A stretch of 64,000 nt of DNA, taken from contig VZTJ01004195.1 of NCBI GenBank assembly GCA_013397795.1, positions 321,142 to 385,141 of the forward strand, read 5' to 3'. A program made the translations under genes and the position numbers. Positions within the stretch are counted from its first letter, which is position 1. The number at the start of each line of letters is the position of its first letter. Below, in pieces: positions 37,501 through 50,648 of the stretch. Source of the stretch: Orthonyx spaldingii. Lineage: Eukaryota; Chordata; Aves; Passeriformes; Orthonychidae. The notes beneath the pieces are model-generated. The model did no database searches, was not told where the DNA came from, and saw only the letters and a program-made list of their open reading frames with translations.

Positions 37501-39659
37501 AAAACACAAATAAATGGAAGAATTATATGCCACAGATATGTATATCTTAAATTGTTCGTAATCTGAAATTTAGAGTATGAGTAGTTTCTTAGAGTTTCTA
37601 AGTGTTTTTTAGCTGCTTTATGAAGAACACATGATATTTAAATATTTCCCTTTACAGATATTTCCTGTTTTCTATATACAAGATGATTGTGGTGACATAA
37701 TAGTAATGATGTGACAAAATGGCAGGAAATATATTTGAGATCTTTTTTAAGAAGTATTTAACTGTAGACAATATACAAATGAAATGAGAGAACATGCAAT
37801 ATATGCAATATAATGGGTAAGATTTCTATGCCTTTATATATAAAGTGGAAGTAAAGTTAGAATGTTACCGCTGTAGGTGAAAAGCTGTGTAAAGCTTTGC
37901 AGAATTATATTCAGAGCTGAAACTGGATACATTGACTCAGAAGCTCTAGAGCAAAGTTTGTCTTCATTCTAAGGAGCTGATCTATTATAGTTTCAAGTTA
38001 TGAATATCAGGATTTAGACATTTAAAGAGCAATTTCAAGAAGTTGAAAAGCATAAAAAATCTTCAGTATCAAATGTTTTCTATGTCGTGCGGGCAAGAGA
38101 GTATTAAAGATTCAGCAGAAATTATGCTGACATCAGCACTGAGGATTGTGATGGGTATGGTAGGTTAGGTAGATGCACCTGACTGATCTGTAATACTCAT
38201 TTGAGATTAGCCAAATCAACTGTTTTGTTAAAAGAGTTTTATGAGAAGTGATTTTAAGGGTGGCCCCTTATTGGACTTGAGTAAGTTTTAGGCTTTAAGA
38301 GGAGGGAGAAAAATTGTGGTTTTGTTCTTAGATATTCAGACCTGAAGACTTGCATGGTTCAATTCGTTAGAAAGATCATTTTGCACTTCAACATTATGGA
38401 CACTCCGATTATTTAAGAATGTTTTACCACCAGAGTAGGCTTGGAACAGTCCCTGCAATGCATAGATGCAGCAAGGAGAGCCATTATATTGAAGTGAGAT
38501 GCTAACTATAAAAAAGCACTAGTTTCATGATGTCCCTGAAAATGAATCAGCATCCAGATGCACTAGATTTGAAGTGTGGCAGTCATGTGAATATTTGCTC
38601 AGTAGTCTCATATTACTGAAGTATAGAGTCAGTTAATATACTGCAAAGAGTTTTTATTTTTCTGAGTTTGTTTGGATATATATACTGCTCTGAGCTATTG
38701 GAGCTCTAAAAAATTTTAAACCAAATGGATGTGAGACCTATAAGTAGTTGTCATCTCAAAGTTAGTGCATCATCAAATCATTGCAAGTTTTTTTCAAAGA
38801 GTTTCTCCATTGATATTGCTGACTTAAGCTTCAGTTAAGAGTATTGGTCTTCAATAATTCAAAGAGCCAGTAGTAGTTACATAATTGCTTACAGAGGGAG
38901 ACAACAATTCAGAGAATCCAAGGTTGAGAAACAGAAGTATATTTAATTAAGAGTTCTGTTTTCTGCTGACATAGTTTCTGAAGGTCAAAACACAATTGAA
39001 GCTTCCTTTTGTTATTGAACTAAAATATTAGATCACACACACTAGTAATAAGAACTGTCACTATGAGAATCACTCCAAAAGAGTTGTTAAATGTTCTCTT
39101 TTATCAACAGTTAATCAAAACAGGAAGCTAGTGAGTGTGGCTAGTTTTAGATATGTCTTTTTTAAGGGTTATATTGAGAGCTTTTTTTCCTTTCCCAAAT
39201 CTCAAATTATCTGCGTCAAGTAATTTAGAAAACACCAATGACAATTTCTTTTTTTTTTTGACTGCAGCCATACTTCAGAATGTGTTAGTATTATTAAATG
39301 AATGATAAAATTTTTGTAATAACACTGTTTATAGTATAGTGAATTTAGTGACACAGTATTTAAAAAGTGATAGTTAATAATTTCCAAGTGTCAGCACTGA
39401 CAATCAGATGATATCTGTGTAGTTCCTGTGTAGTTGTTGGTAGACTTTTGGAAGAAAGGTTTGTAATGCCCATTGCACTGAGCAGGGAAGATTTTACTCT
39501 GGGCAGTGTGCAGGAGAAATGAAAAAATTCTCATGAGGTCAATAACAAACAATTTTTGTTCGCAAATGTTAGAGCATCCAGACAGAATAAGGCACTTGGA
39601 AAACTCTCACCTATAGAATAACCAGTCAGAGTAACGCTTTTAGCAAGGCATTGACTGGA
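34546..39659. other. unique AT-rich non-coding region
   Basis: It contains a block that may be an old repeat (35788-36020). At 36641-36740 there is a minus-strand pyrimidine-rich acceptor followed by 32 open codons, without other support. The open frame at 35187-35402 is matched by one on the opposite strand. Nothing else recognised. Confidence 0.55.
35788..36020. repeat. possible ancient sauropsid interspersed repeat
   Basis: Stretches such as GATCTAGCTTTAACCTCACT (about 35830), CTGCTGCAGTCACAACAGC (about 35971) and a final GTAGACATAAC (about 36012) resemble, from memory, a non-autonomous repeat common in turtles and other reptiles. The match is by eye only and the family name is not certain. 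Confidence 0.25.
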
Positions 39660-39975
39660 TTTTTTGGTCTGGCTTGCAATGTATTTCTAGAAGAGGAAAG
39701 TAAGAAAATAAAGGGAAAGGAAAACAGAGAAAAAGGGAAAGAGAGAGGTAGACAGTAACCACTGTATAATCCACTGTGGTCTCAGCAGATTTTAAATCCA
39801 GGGTAGAGGAGCATGGCACATGTCATTCATCTTGCCATCCTTTTATTGGTTCTGACCCTCTGGGCTCCTTCCCCAAGTGGGCCTATGCTAATTCCAGCAT
39901 CAAAATCTTATCCCTGCACTTTGCACAGTGTCAGAATTAACTAAATCTGCTGAATCTGAGGGCTGCTGATAAAAC
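39660..39975 (-). repeat. possible antisense LTR fragment
   Basis: The block 39780-39970 is richer in G and C than its flanks. It reads like a passerine LTR in reverse: 'GGTCTCAGCAGA', 'AATCCAGGGTAGAGGAGCA', and an A/T box (complement CCAATAAAAGG at about 39840) where related LTRs carry TATAAAAGG. A purine-only stretch at 39691-39755 lies at the downstream side of the element. There is no flanking duplication or clear terminus. Recalled similarity only. Confidence 0.3.
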
Positions 39976-42900
39976 TAAAAGACAGATAGATATTGGGAAT
40001 ATTTTTCGTTTCATGAATTTGGGTGAAAACTGGAGCAAAAGGATGTAGTCAGGTAAGAACACAGATCCATCAAATCTGAGTCACAAAAACCAGACTCTCA
40101 TATTTTTACTTATTCCTGTTGTTGTTGTTATTATTATTATTAACAAATTTCCCTTATAGAATCATAGGGATGGATATCCCAGATACTTATAAAAGTTGTA
40201 AACTGCCATTTTAAGGTATTTCTTTTCTTTTTCTTCTTGTTTCCATACTCACATAAATTATCAAAGAATGCAGAGACAGCAGTTATCAAATAAAAAAAAA
40301 AGAAGCTGTGTTTTATTTAATTCTTTTTTATTTTATTCTGGCCATGTAGGTGAAGAATTCTTTATGAATGTAATTGAATGTAATTTAGGGTAAGGCATGT
40401 CTTTTCTTTATATAATCAATCCCACAATCTAAAACAAATGCACATATTTAGCCAATTGAATGCAAAGTGTTTGCTAGGTCAGCTTGTGTCGGCATTGTTA
40501 TTGCTTCTCTGTAGAAGAAAAAAATCTTTACTAAATATATAGTTATGCAGAAATCTAACATCCAGCTGTGGATGCATCAAGATGAATTTTATTCAAACAC
40601 CTGTTTCTTGCCATCCTATGCATGTACACACATGGATGAAGCTTTTGAAGGTACAAAATGATTTTCACATACACTGTTGTTAAAGTTTTTACCTCGAGAA
40701 AGTATAAATTTGAAATAGTAACTATGAGTAATAAGTAGTTGTTTGGTTTTTTTTACCTCTGAGATTTCCTGGAAATAATATCTTATGCAGAGCACTTGAA
40801 TTTTGATGGTTTTATATGTATAATCAACTACTGGCAATGTAATTTGCCAAATAACCTTGGGTTAGATTCCGGTTTTAGTAGTTTATAAAAATTATTGGCT
40901 TTGGTGTCACCATGTTTTTGCATCTACTCTCTGTTGAAAGATGAAATTACAAAAAAAATGGTACTGTAAATTTCTGTGGCTGATTATGCAATTCCATTGT
41001 CTGTTAATTGAAGCTAAAAGTGCTGAAAAAACTCACAAAAATTGAAACTGCAAAGTAATTATGGTTCTGTAAGAGACATTATGTTACACCTAGCACTACA
41101 CATATGTAAACATGGCAAAATAAAATGGAAGTTAGCTGAGAATGTGTTGTTAAATTTTTTTGCATATCTCTGAGCTAAAGGAAAAAGACAGAGCACGCCG
41201 AAGAAATATTAGTCACAATAGATAATTTTTGTAATCTATACGGCTTTGTAATAGAAATGGTGGTGCTTCCTTAAGATATGGAATAAACTTTGTCTTTGCT
41301 GTCATGAAGTATTTTCCAGTGCTCTTTCTTCATAGAATTTATTTATATGACCTAACAATGTTAAATAGTGGAAAGACAGAAAACTTAATAAAAAATTTGA
41401 GAGCAAGACTTATTACAGCTCATACCTGACTCAGGTTTATATTGTGAATATTCTCCCGTGCCTCTTACTGTAATTCTAAAGCCAGTAAGGCTGCAGTGTT
41501 GTGCACTGGTTTACAGCTACATCCTGGGGAGATAGCAGAAATCAAAGAGAAAAGAGAGATAAGAGACTTACAGTAAAGAATATAACATCTTTTCTGTGTC
41601 AATCCCAAGATAGCATTATTTTTGTATTATTCACATCATATGATTGTTGCATGTTGTATGGCTGGTAGCATATCACTCCTTCCTCCCTCTAAAATGGTGC
41701 TGTTACTCTTGGCTTTCTTAAAATTTTTTCACCTGTGCCACGAGCAAAGTCTGGCTTTCTAAAGAAGATACAAAAGATAAAGAAAATACAAAGGACCAAC
41801 ATTGCCTGTAAGGGTTTAATTTTTGTGAGGAATTTGTAAGTGGTTACATTAGTAGTGAAACTTAAACACCTATATGAAGTGACCGTTGCTGATGTAAATG
41901 ATCTAGAATTTTTGGAAAAAAATTATTACTGAAACAGTAAAAGGTGCTTGAGTCCTGATTACTGAAGTTTTTGGCTATTAATATTGCTTTCTATAGGACA
42001 GAAAAATTAAATTGGCTTCATTAAGAAATTTTAAATGGAGAAATGTGAGGCATTAATTCATAACTCAGTAATTATTTTCTTAATTGTGTGAACAGATTTT
42101 GCATGAAAATCTCAAATAATCCAGTAATTATTGATTAGTAATAAACCCAACAATTTAGCTTTCTCTCTGGCCCTTGACAGAGTTCAGTCCAATTTATAAT
42201 AAGTAAATAAGTGAAGTTTCTACCCTCAGTATCCCATATTCATAAATTGTAACAAAAGGAGGTCAGCATTCTCTTGTCTATAGAAGGATTTTCACACGTA
42301 TGGAACTAGAATATATCAAGTGAGTCTTGAAGTAGGTATTTGTAATACTAAGAGTCAAGTTCAAATATATGCTTATTTTGAATCAGTTTTTCTGGATAGA
42401 GACCCAAATTTGGGGGATTTTGGATTTTCTTTTTATTGATGGTATTCCATTATATAGGGACTCTTGACAATTGGAATTGCGAAACTTTATATCAAGGAGG
42501 ATTTTACAATGAATACTGCAAGACTTGAATGAATACTAAAAGTCTTTGTGTCAGTTTTCTGAGAGGAACATTCATTTGAGGCTTCATCAGAATGCAATTT
42601 AATTATCTCTATTTATTCATAACCTCAAATACAGTTCAAGACATAAAAAAAAATTTATGTGCTGAAGGCTTACTAAACACATTCAAAAAGGCCAAAGTGG
42701 AAACAAAAACTATTTTGACTTCTGGAAAGAGAGGTTGCCTAGTTTTGCATCTCATGTTCATTTGGTACAGTAGCTAAAAAATGTCTTCAATTTTGATATA
42801 TTGACAAAGGCTGAAAACTAACTCATTTTCAGCTATTTATACATTCCTTAGGTGTACAATTTTATTGTGTTTAAAATTTAGACTACACTTTAAGAAAAAA

Positions 42901-43973
42901 CTAATAGTATTTCAAATATAGAAATGACAGCCCTTGGATTTTATAGAGTTTTTTGTTTTAATTTCTTTTCTGTATATTGTGCAAGTTCAGTAGGCCACCT
43001 GAGGCACCCTGAATGGAGAATATTTAACTATGAAATACATTAAAGCCAACAGAAAGTAATAATGGCTTACAAACTTGACAAAGTATAGCTGTGAGTAAAT
43101 ACACTCTGAAATAAAAAGATCAGAGCTCATTAATAAAGACTTTTTTTCAGCATTACGATGCTGAAGGCAGTAGAGTTAACATTAGAATTCTATTAATGTA
43201 ACAGGATAATTAATTAAGACAATGATTTAAAAAGCATGGCTATAATGTTTTGTTCAGGAGAAAAAAAATGTAGAGGAATTGTTCTAACTTTACTCCCTGA
43301 AAACTACATAGTTGATCACTGTTGAAGGTTTCATGGAGTTGCTCTCCAAAATGGTATTATAACTGGGTTAAAGTCTGCATTGATTTGTATAATTTATAAA
43401 ACCAAAAGCAATAATTACTTAAAAATTTTAAATTGTTTATTAGGAACAGAAAAGAGCTTTATAAACTAGATAGATAGATTAAGCCAATTTCAAAAAGACA
43501 AACTTTTTAAAAATGGTAATACTACTCAACTGAATTCAGCTGAGGCTCTAAGTAAGAGCAAGAGAAAACTAAAGAAATAAATTTCTTTAGAAAATATAAA
43601 AGACTTTGCACAGTCATATTTTCTGGAGTGTGAATGATAAAAACTTTAACAAACCAAGAAGAATTTTGATTTTCAGTGTTCCATCAAAACAAGCGTTCCA
43701 ACCCCAATGTGTAAGTGTTACATGTACAATTCAAAATAGCACACACTTTCCAATAACTAATTCTCCTTTTTGTGTTTGCATACTCATTTCTTCTTAAAAA
43801 TTTCGTCACATATAAACATAAGATACAATTTAGTCTGAAAGACCTGACAAGATGGTGGCATGAATCCATACTGGTGATTCAAGCAATACTTAAGGTTGTG
43901 TTTCTTCTATTTGCTTACTTACTGTTACAACTATATTACATATACAACTATGACCACTCTTTTTTTGTCATCA
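39976..43973. other. unique AT-rich non-coding region
   Basis: Nothing recognisable beyond short homopolymer runs and a GTT/ATT repeat near 40118-40141. Confidence 0.6.
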
Positions 43974-43996
43974 TATATTTTATATATATATATAAT
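43974..43996. repeat. (TA)n microsatellite at a LINE breakpoint
   Basis: A short TA repeat lies exactly where recognisable CR1 sequence of the adjoining element stops. Confidence 0.85.
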
Positions 43997-46030
43997 AGAC
44001 CTTTGGGTTCTGTGTCTAAGACATTTATGAAAACCTTGAAGAAAAGTGGCCCTAAAATGGAGCCCTGTGGAACCCCATCAGTGACAGGTCCCCAGTCTGA
44101 TGTCACCCTGTTCACTATAATCCCTTGCACCCAACCCATGAGCCAGTCGTTGACCCATCACATGATGTGTTTATCCAGCTGTGTGCTGGACATTTTCTCC
44201 AAAAGGATCCTGTTAGAGGCAATATTGAAATCTTCACTGAAATCAAAAAAGTTTGTATCAAACCACTTCCCTTGAACAACGAGCTGGATAAGCTTGTCAT
44301 AAAAGGAAATCAGGTTTGATAAGCAGGACTTTCATCTCATGAAACTCTGCTGGTTGTGACTGATGACTGCATTGTACTTCAGGTGTTTTTAATATTTCCC
44401 AGAATAGTCTTCTTCACAATTCTACTAGGCACTGAAGTGACAGCCTGCAGTTTCCAGGATCATCGCTCTTACCCTTCTTGAAAACTGGGACAATGTTAGC
44501 CAGCTTCCAGTTGACTGAGACCTTTCCAGATTCCCAAGGCCATTCAAAAATTGTTGAGAGAGGTCTTGGGATGACATCAGCCAGTTCTCTGAATATTCTC
44601 AGATGAATCCCATCAATCCCCATAGACTTAGAGGGATCCAGCTGGAGCACTAGATTATGAACAAGTTCAGGGTTGACTGGAAATTTATCACTCCCATTTA
44701 TCGCAGACATCATCCTCCAGCTCAGGGCCCTAGTATCCCAGAGTCCATCATCTGTGTTGTAGAAGGAGGCAAATAAAGTGTTAAACATCTCTGCCTTGTA
44801 TACACCCTTATTTGTGAGGTGACCGTCCTCATGAGTTGATTTTAATCCTGTACTGCCTTTTGTTATCAATGCATTTTAAAAAGCTCTTTTTATTGCTTCT
44901 CACAGTACTGACCAGTTTCAACTCTAATTGGTCTTTGGCTAGACAAATTTTCTCCATACAGTGGCAAGCAGCATCTCTGTATTCTTCTTACATCACCTGA
45001 CCTTGCTTCCACTGGGCATATACCTTCTTTTTTAACCTTAGCTCCGGTTTGGAATTGCCTGCTCCTTGGCCTTAGGAGGTGTTGCTTAAAAAGTGATCAA
45101 AATTTATGAACCTTGGCACTTTAAAAAGCATTTTCCCAGGAGACCTCACAAACTAGTTACCTGAGCAGCCTGAATCCTGATCTTATGTCCAGAGTTGAGG
45201 TTTTGTTGACGTTTTTCCTCCTGTCAACAGAAATTTTAACTCAATGGCTTTGTGTTCAGTGCGGCCAAGACAGCCATCAACTACCACTCATGAGACACTC
45301 TGTTAACAAGCAACAAATCAAGGAGGGTATCTTTCCTGTGCCAGCTCCCTCACTACCTGCATTATGAAGTTATCATCCATGTTTTTTAAGAATCTTCTGG
45401 ACCGTATTGTGCCAGCTGTGTGGTGTTCCCAGTTGGCATCTAGCATGCTGAAGTCCCACATAAGGACCAGGGCAGTTGATTTGAAGGTATCCCTTAGTTC
45501 ATTGAAGAATAATTTATTGGTATTATCGTCCTGGCTAGGTGGTCCTTAATAGACTCCCATGGTGACACCCTCACTATTTTTTTGTTCCTTAATCTTTAAC
45601 CAGAATCTGTCAACCATGCCATTGCCAGCTGCAAGCTCCATACATACTAGTACTCCTTTACATACAATGCCACCTTCTCCACCTTACCTGTGCTGCCTAT
45701 CCCTCCTAAACCACCTGTAACCATCCACCACCTTAGGCAATACCCCAGGTGTTCCTTCTTCTAACTCATCATTTTCCTGGTCCTCAGTTTCCAGACCCTC
45801 ATACCTCCTCCATAGGGGTACCTGAGAACAGGAGCAAATTCACCTGGCATCCTGAGCACGGACCTACCTCAATTCCCTCCCTGACTCTTATATCCACTCC
45901 TGCCTGTTGGGAAGACAGTAAGGGATCATTCACTTCCTGAGGTGCAGCCAACTGGTATGCCTGCATTTCCATCTCCTCGTTAAGTAGTACCACCAGTAGG
46001 ATCAACCCACCTATTTGATTGTACCTTTTC
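43997..46030 (-). mobile_element. CR1 LINE fragment: ORF2 endonuclease to mid-RT, 3' end lost
   Basis: Read on the minus strand, it begins with endonuclease remnants: DGYRWFRRDRQ-like sequence near 45690, then a block around 45440-45540 matching the 'GD.N.PDV' and following region. It passes through the linker into RT fingers and palm. The longest frame (44414-44869) has SMGIDGIHLRIFRELADVIP and NIVPVFKKGKSDDPGNCR, a classic CR1 signature. GVPQGS is at 44059-44076, followed by LGPLFFKVFIN. The sequence stops before the catalytic FADD box, at a TA microsatellite. The 46030 end is approximate. The plus-strand open frame over 43772-44275 is the antisense shadow of the RT. Confidence 0.9.
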
Positions 46031-46612
46031 CTTATCAGAACTTGCAAATAGATTTCATTTTTGTCAAAAAAATGAAATAAACATAAATTTATCTAAGCAT
46101 CTAAAACCTTACCCTGAATTTCAGAATTCTTAGCAGTGAAAAATGCTTCATGTGTTCCTGCTGATGTAATATTCATGGAGTTTTGAAGCATTTTCATTTA
46201 TGTAGTTTGATTTTGTTTATATAGTGTAGCTTATTCTTGAAATATGGAGTTATTATATCCATTGTATCATATTTTGAGAGTATTTAGTTAATGTTAAGAA
46301 TTAATGCTAAGACCTTAGATCCTCATGTCTTCTTTGTATTTCAACATTTCTTACATATTTTAAGCCTGAGGAGCAAAGAGAATTAAAAACCATACAGGGT
46401 CTGAGACATAATTAAGGATAAAAGATTTACAATTGCTATTGAACTTCAGATGAAAGATGTAATATTTAGCATATTTACTTTATATAAATCCTCTGAACCT
46501 TTCCCACTGAAGTTCTCGTTGGAAATACAAAGAAATGAAGAGAATTAAGGTAGGATGAAAGCACAAGAGGGACAAAGAGAATTCTTTACTGCCAATCTAA
46601 GCTACTCTTCTT
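46031..46612. other. unique AT-rich spacer
   Basis: Nothing recognised between the CR1 piece and the LTR-like block. Confidence 0.55.
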
Positions 46613-46974
46613 TGTTAACAGCTCTGGCTGGGATGGAGCTAATTTTTCATATAGCAGCCCTCACAAGTCTGTGCTTTGCATTGGTAGCTAGAAACAGGCT
46701 GATAACACACCAGTGTTTTGGCAACTGAAGAGCTGTGCTGGCACACAGCCTCAAGGCTGCGTTTTCAACATTCCCACCTCCAAATGCCAGTAGGGTTTGG
46801 TTGTTTGGTTTTTACGAGGGGATGGGGTTTCTTTTGTTTTGTTTTTAGTGAAACTTCCTTTTTTCTTACCCACATTTTTTTTCAACTTGTTTTCTTTCCC
46901 CTTGTTCCGCTGAGAAAGCAGTTTGCGAGCAGTTTGGTGGGCACCTGGTGGCCAGCCAAAGTCAAAACACCACA
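46613..46974 (+). repeat. diverged avian ERVL-type LTR
   Basis: The start TGTTAACAGCTCTGGCTGGG with 'ATGGAGCTAATTTTTCATAT' matches, from memory, the beginning of a very common avian LTR. That LTR opens '...GGCTGGGATAGAGTTAATTTTC' and contains 'GATAACACACTGATGTTTT'; here the latter is GATAACACACCAGTGTTTT near 46701. The 3' part (GAGCAGTTTGGTGGGCACC, then 'TGGCCAGCCAAAGTCAAAAC') matches that LTR's end before CCACA at 46974. The middle is replaced by T-rich sequence. No matching flanking duplication was seen, so it is old; the ERVL label is by recall. Confidence 0.5.
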
Positions 46975-49409
46975 GCTGGGCAATCTAAAAGCATCAGAAA
47001 GTTTTAGTTTAGAAATAAAGCAATAATCCTTCTCAAGAATCTGTTATAGAACATATTTATTCTGAATTAATACAAGGCTATTTTTAAATAAAACACTTAA
47101 AACTAAATGTGAAATGTACCTATTTTCCTTTTTTTTGTATAGTAGAAAACAAGACGGCTGTGTAGGCTACACCCAGCTTTAAAATTTTTCTTTCAGTGCT
47201 GAGATTTTACTTTTAACCATTGTTTTTCTGTGTGCATAAATACAATATCTAACCACTCAGGTGAAGAAGTTCTTATCCACAAATAATTTTTTAAAATAGC
47301 TCACCTTCTTTGACATATGGTGCTTATACAATACCATTTTTCAAAAGAACAGATAAACAGAAGTTTTTCAAAATAGAAATACAATCACAGATAATGACAT
47401 AAAGTAGCCTAGCAAGCTGATTCTTATTCAAGCTGTATTTTGACAATATGTCTTACCTATTTACCTGCAGGTCTCTTCAGTCAGAGGAAAAGTCATCTTT
47501 GAAAGGTGATTGATGTGTAGGTTACTAAAATTATAAGTGTTGTTTGTATAGATGTGTTATTAACTTCTACTGGCTGCCTTTTTTCATTGTTCAATATTCT
47601 CCCACGAAAAGTACCCTAGAAGATGTCCACCTTTTAAATACATGATGGATGTTCCATAAATATGTTAGTATGGATGAATCAACAGCTGTTAGGCAAAAAA
47701 ATGAGATAAACATTTATTTCATACACCAGACAGTTGTCAAGCAATATTAATATCCTTTAGTCAATAGAAGAGTGCAAAACAGCTGCTGAAAGGACTATGA
47801 TAAACAGATGGCAAGAGCAGTCAAGTCAAGCTGGTATTGACTTAATCCACTTTATACAATTTCTCAAGTTGCATCCCTTGGGAAGGACTTGTACTGGAAA
47901 ATAAGTTCAATTTAAACTTTCTCCTTTACAACAATAGCGTATGACAGCCTACAGGAAGTGTCCCTATACCTTTTGATTTGGGTGCACTGCATGAATAAAA
48001 TTAATGGACCAATAATTGTATCAGGCAGGAAGTGGCTGAAAATTCATTCCTTACACATACTGTGAGACTACATAAGACTCCTGAGGGCCTATGTTTTTGG
48101 AGAACAATAATGTATGTTTGGCTACTTTGAAAAAAACCATGTTTATCTGATTTGGTTTTGGTTTTTTTTACAAAGTGTAAGCTCTTGTATTTCCACGGCA
48201 CTGTTAAAATGGAAGTTTCAGACTAAGAACTGGTCCTTTCCTAAACGCTGGGGGCTTGAAATTCATATGTCTTAGAGAAGATCTTATTAGCATGCAGCAT
48301 TTGTTGCTCAAGGCTCATTGACCAGCTTTCCTTTTCCATAAAAATATAATGCCAGATTCTACAGTAATTTTCATTTACTCCCCAGGTAAACTTTTGAATG
48401 ATCTCTGTAAAACCAATTTGAATAACATCTGTTTCTCCTCCCAGTTTGGCTAGATGCTGACTGAAATACGGAAGAAATTTAAAACAGTATGTTGAATTAC
48501 ATTTCCCAAACAGTTGTTTCTTTTGACTGGAATCAGCAATCATGGTTTTTTAAACTGAAGGTAGACATAGAGGTTTTACAGTTTTTATTCCAATAAAATA
48601 TAAATTAGTGAGGCTAGTCTTTGTAAAAAATGTGTTTTACATATTCCAACAATAATAAAACAATATACTTTGAATTACCTGGCAATATCCTTAGGTTAGG
48701 CCTTGATTGCTTTCATTTTCAAAAGATAAATAAGATTCTTAAAGAAAAGGACTTCTGTACTACAGCATCACCATTAATTACTTACTAAAAAACATTTAGC
48801 CCTCATGCTATGTTTCTGTCAGCTACTTTAGTTATATTTTAGGCTTTTTAACTGCAACTTTAAATTTTACTTATTTTATTTTAACCAGTTGCATGAAAAA
48901 AGTTACTTATTTAAATATAGTTTCACTAATACAATTAGTTTGCATTGCCAATTTATAGTTTGGATATTGAATTAAAAATAATCCAACTAATTTGATATTC
49001 ATTGTATGGAAGATATGTAAAATAAGATCATAGGGCTAAGATTCTTACACTGATTATTATTTTACACTCCCAGAAGCACAGCAAATTTCAGCAACATTAT
49101 TCAACAATAACATACAGATGTAAGGATCTATTCAGGATACATTACTAGGAGGCAATCCATTTCTGTAAACATGTCCATGCAATACTGTTTTAAGTGTCCT
49201 AGGACATATGAGATTCTTTCACAGGATTTTAAGACATGATTTGAGCCTGTGATCTTCTGAGTCACCAGTCTAACTGAAGAAGGGTGATCCTTATTTTTCT
49301 GAACTGCCACTGGATTCCTCTCCTCTGGAACTGAGTTCCACTCCAAAGTCTCGTATAAACTCTGAAAACAAAATGTCTCCATATTTTAATGTATAGTATC
49401 ATTGTACAA
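46975..49409. other. unique AT-rich non-coding region
   Basis: Contains two minus-strand open segments with good acceptor-like sites (49128-49361 and 48241-48460), treated as findings. Otherwise nothing recognised. Confidence 0.55.
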
Positions 49410-49626
49410 GAGAAGAAAAGAAACAAAGAAACAAAAAACCACCAACAAAACACACAAAACCCCCCCAACACATAAAAAAAATCCCCCCAAACCCACAAAA
49501 ACAAATAAAACCAAAACAACAACAAAACCAAACAAAGAAACCCGAACAAAACAAAACAGAAACCAAAAAATTTCCACCAAACTCAACCAAACTCCCAAAC
49601 GAAACCGCAAAGAAAACCCACAAAAT
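49410..49626. repeat. A/C-rich low-complexity tract
   Basis: About 217 bp made almost only of A and C on the plus strand, with runs such as AAACCCCCCCAAC and repeated ACAAAAC units. G and T are nearly absent from most of it. The long open frames on both strands (poly Lys/Thr/Asn or Phe/Val/Gly) are artefacts of composition. Confidence 0.95.
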
Positions 49627-50648
49627 TAATCAAATTTTGGCTACATATCTTTTTAAATCACAACATAGTTTTGAAACTAGATGTTTACCTCTCACTTAGA
49701 TCCATCTCTAATATTTTCCAACACTACTTGGTATACTGTTAAATCAGTAAGTGTCAGTGTTATCTTGCAGTATGATATGGAATTTGCCTTCTTGAATCAA
49801 ATCATTGACTTGGAAGCTGCCACATTAACAGTGAAATTTGTGAATGTACTACTTTACCAAAATTCCTACACAATTTAAGTTTCTTTCATATAATTTCAGC
49901 AATTATAAACTCTTTAAAAATGAAAACATCAAAAATAAAGAGCCATTGTAAGGTTAAAGATCTTCTGTGTTGTATTCGAAATTGTTAATGTGATTGTCTT
50001 AAAAATTTTTGTTCCTCTGAGAGCCCTCTATAACTGTACACATTATTATTCATTCTGTAATGTCAAATAAAACAAAAATGTGTTAAGTTCTGGATAGTAA
50101 TTGTGTTTTTTTAAGGCATCCATTATTTCTCAGATAGCTAATAGGGGTGGTTTTTATATGGGTTTTTTTTTTAATATCCACCAAGAGAAGTTGATGTGGG
50201 TTGGAAAGGCGATCAATTTTGTCCTGCTTTTGCTAATGAGTCTAACAGTCCAAAGTCTAAGAGAGAAAAAAAGATTCGTAGTAATCACATTATAAGAATC
50301 TCACTTTTTAAATCCCTTGAAATTATCACTTAGTAACATTTACCTTTCTCTTAGAGGCAAGAATCACAGGTGGATTTTTGTCTGTTCTCTCACCAACTTT
50401 ATTTAATGGCCCCTGATCATATAGGGATGGTTTTTCTGTCATTTTACAAATAAAATACTTTCCTTCTCAGATAAGACATTGAAATATAAGACTGAGTTTC
50501 AACTCAGAGAACCTATTTCACATACATAAGTTCAGCACAATATCAGTGAGAGCAGATCTCCGTGTTTGGTATTAATAATCTAGCAGTATCATGATTTAAA
50601 TCTTTCTTAGTTAAAGAAAGCAACAATTTAAAACCACAAAAGTTGCTG
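49627..50648. other. unique sequence between two strand-biased tracts
   Basis: About 1 kb of ordinary AT-rich DNA lying between an A/C tract on the left and a G/T tract on the right. No gene or known repeat recognised. Confidence 0.6.

Noticed and set aside
40150..40190. Short TAGAATCATAGGGATGGATA, like a CR1 3' tail
   Set aside because: Only about 20 bp of similarity with nothing CR1-like on either side.
43772..44275. 167-codon plus-strand open frame, the longest listed
   Set aside because: Most of it is the antisense shadow of the CR1 reverse transcriptase, which reads GVPQGS and flanking RT motifs on the minus strand.
32203..46030. Idea that the CR1 pieces at 32.2-33.15 kb (plus) and 44.0-46.0 kb (minus) are one element split by inversion, since one begins near where the other ends
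   Set aside because: They overlap in the GVPQGS region, look different in age and are separated by about 11 kb of unique DNA; two insertions is simpler.
49262..49629. Phe/Val/Gly-rich and Lys/Thr/Asn-rich open frames
   Set aside because: Low-complexity translation of the A/C-rich tract.
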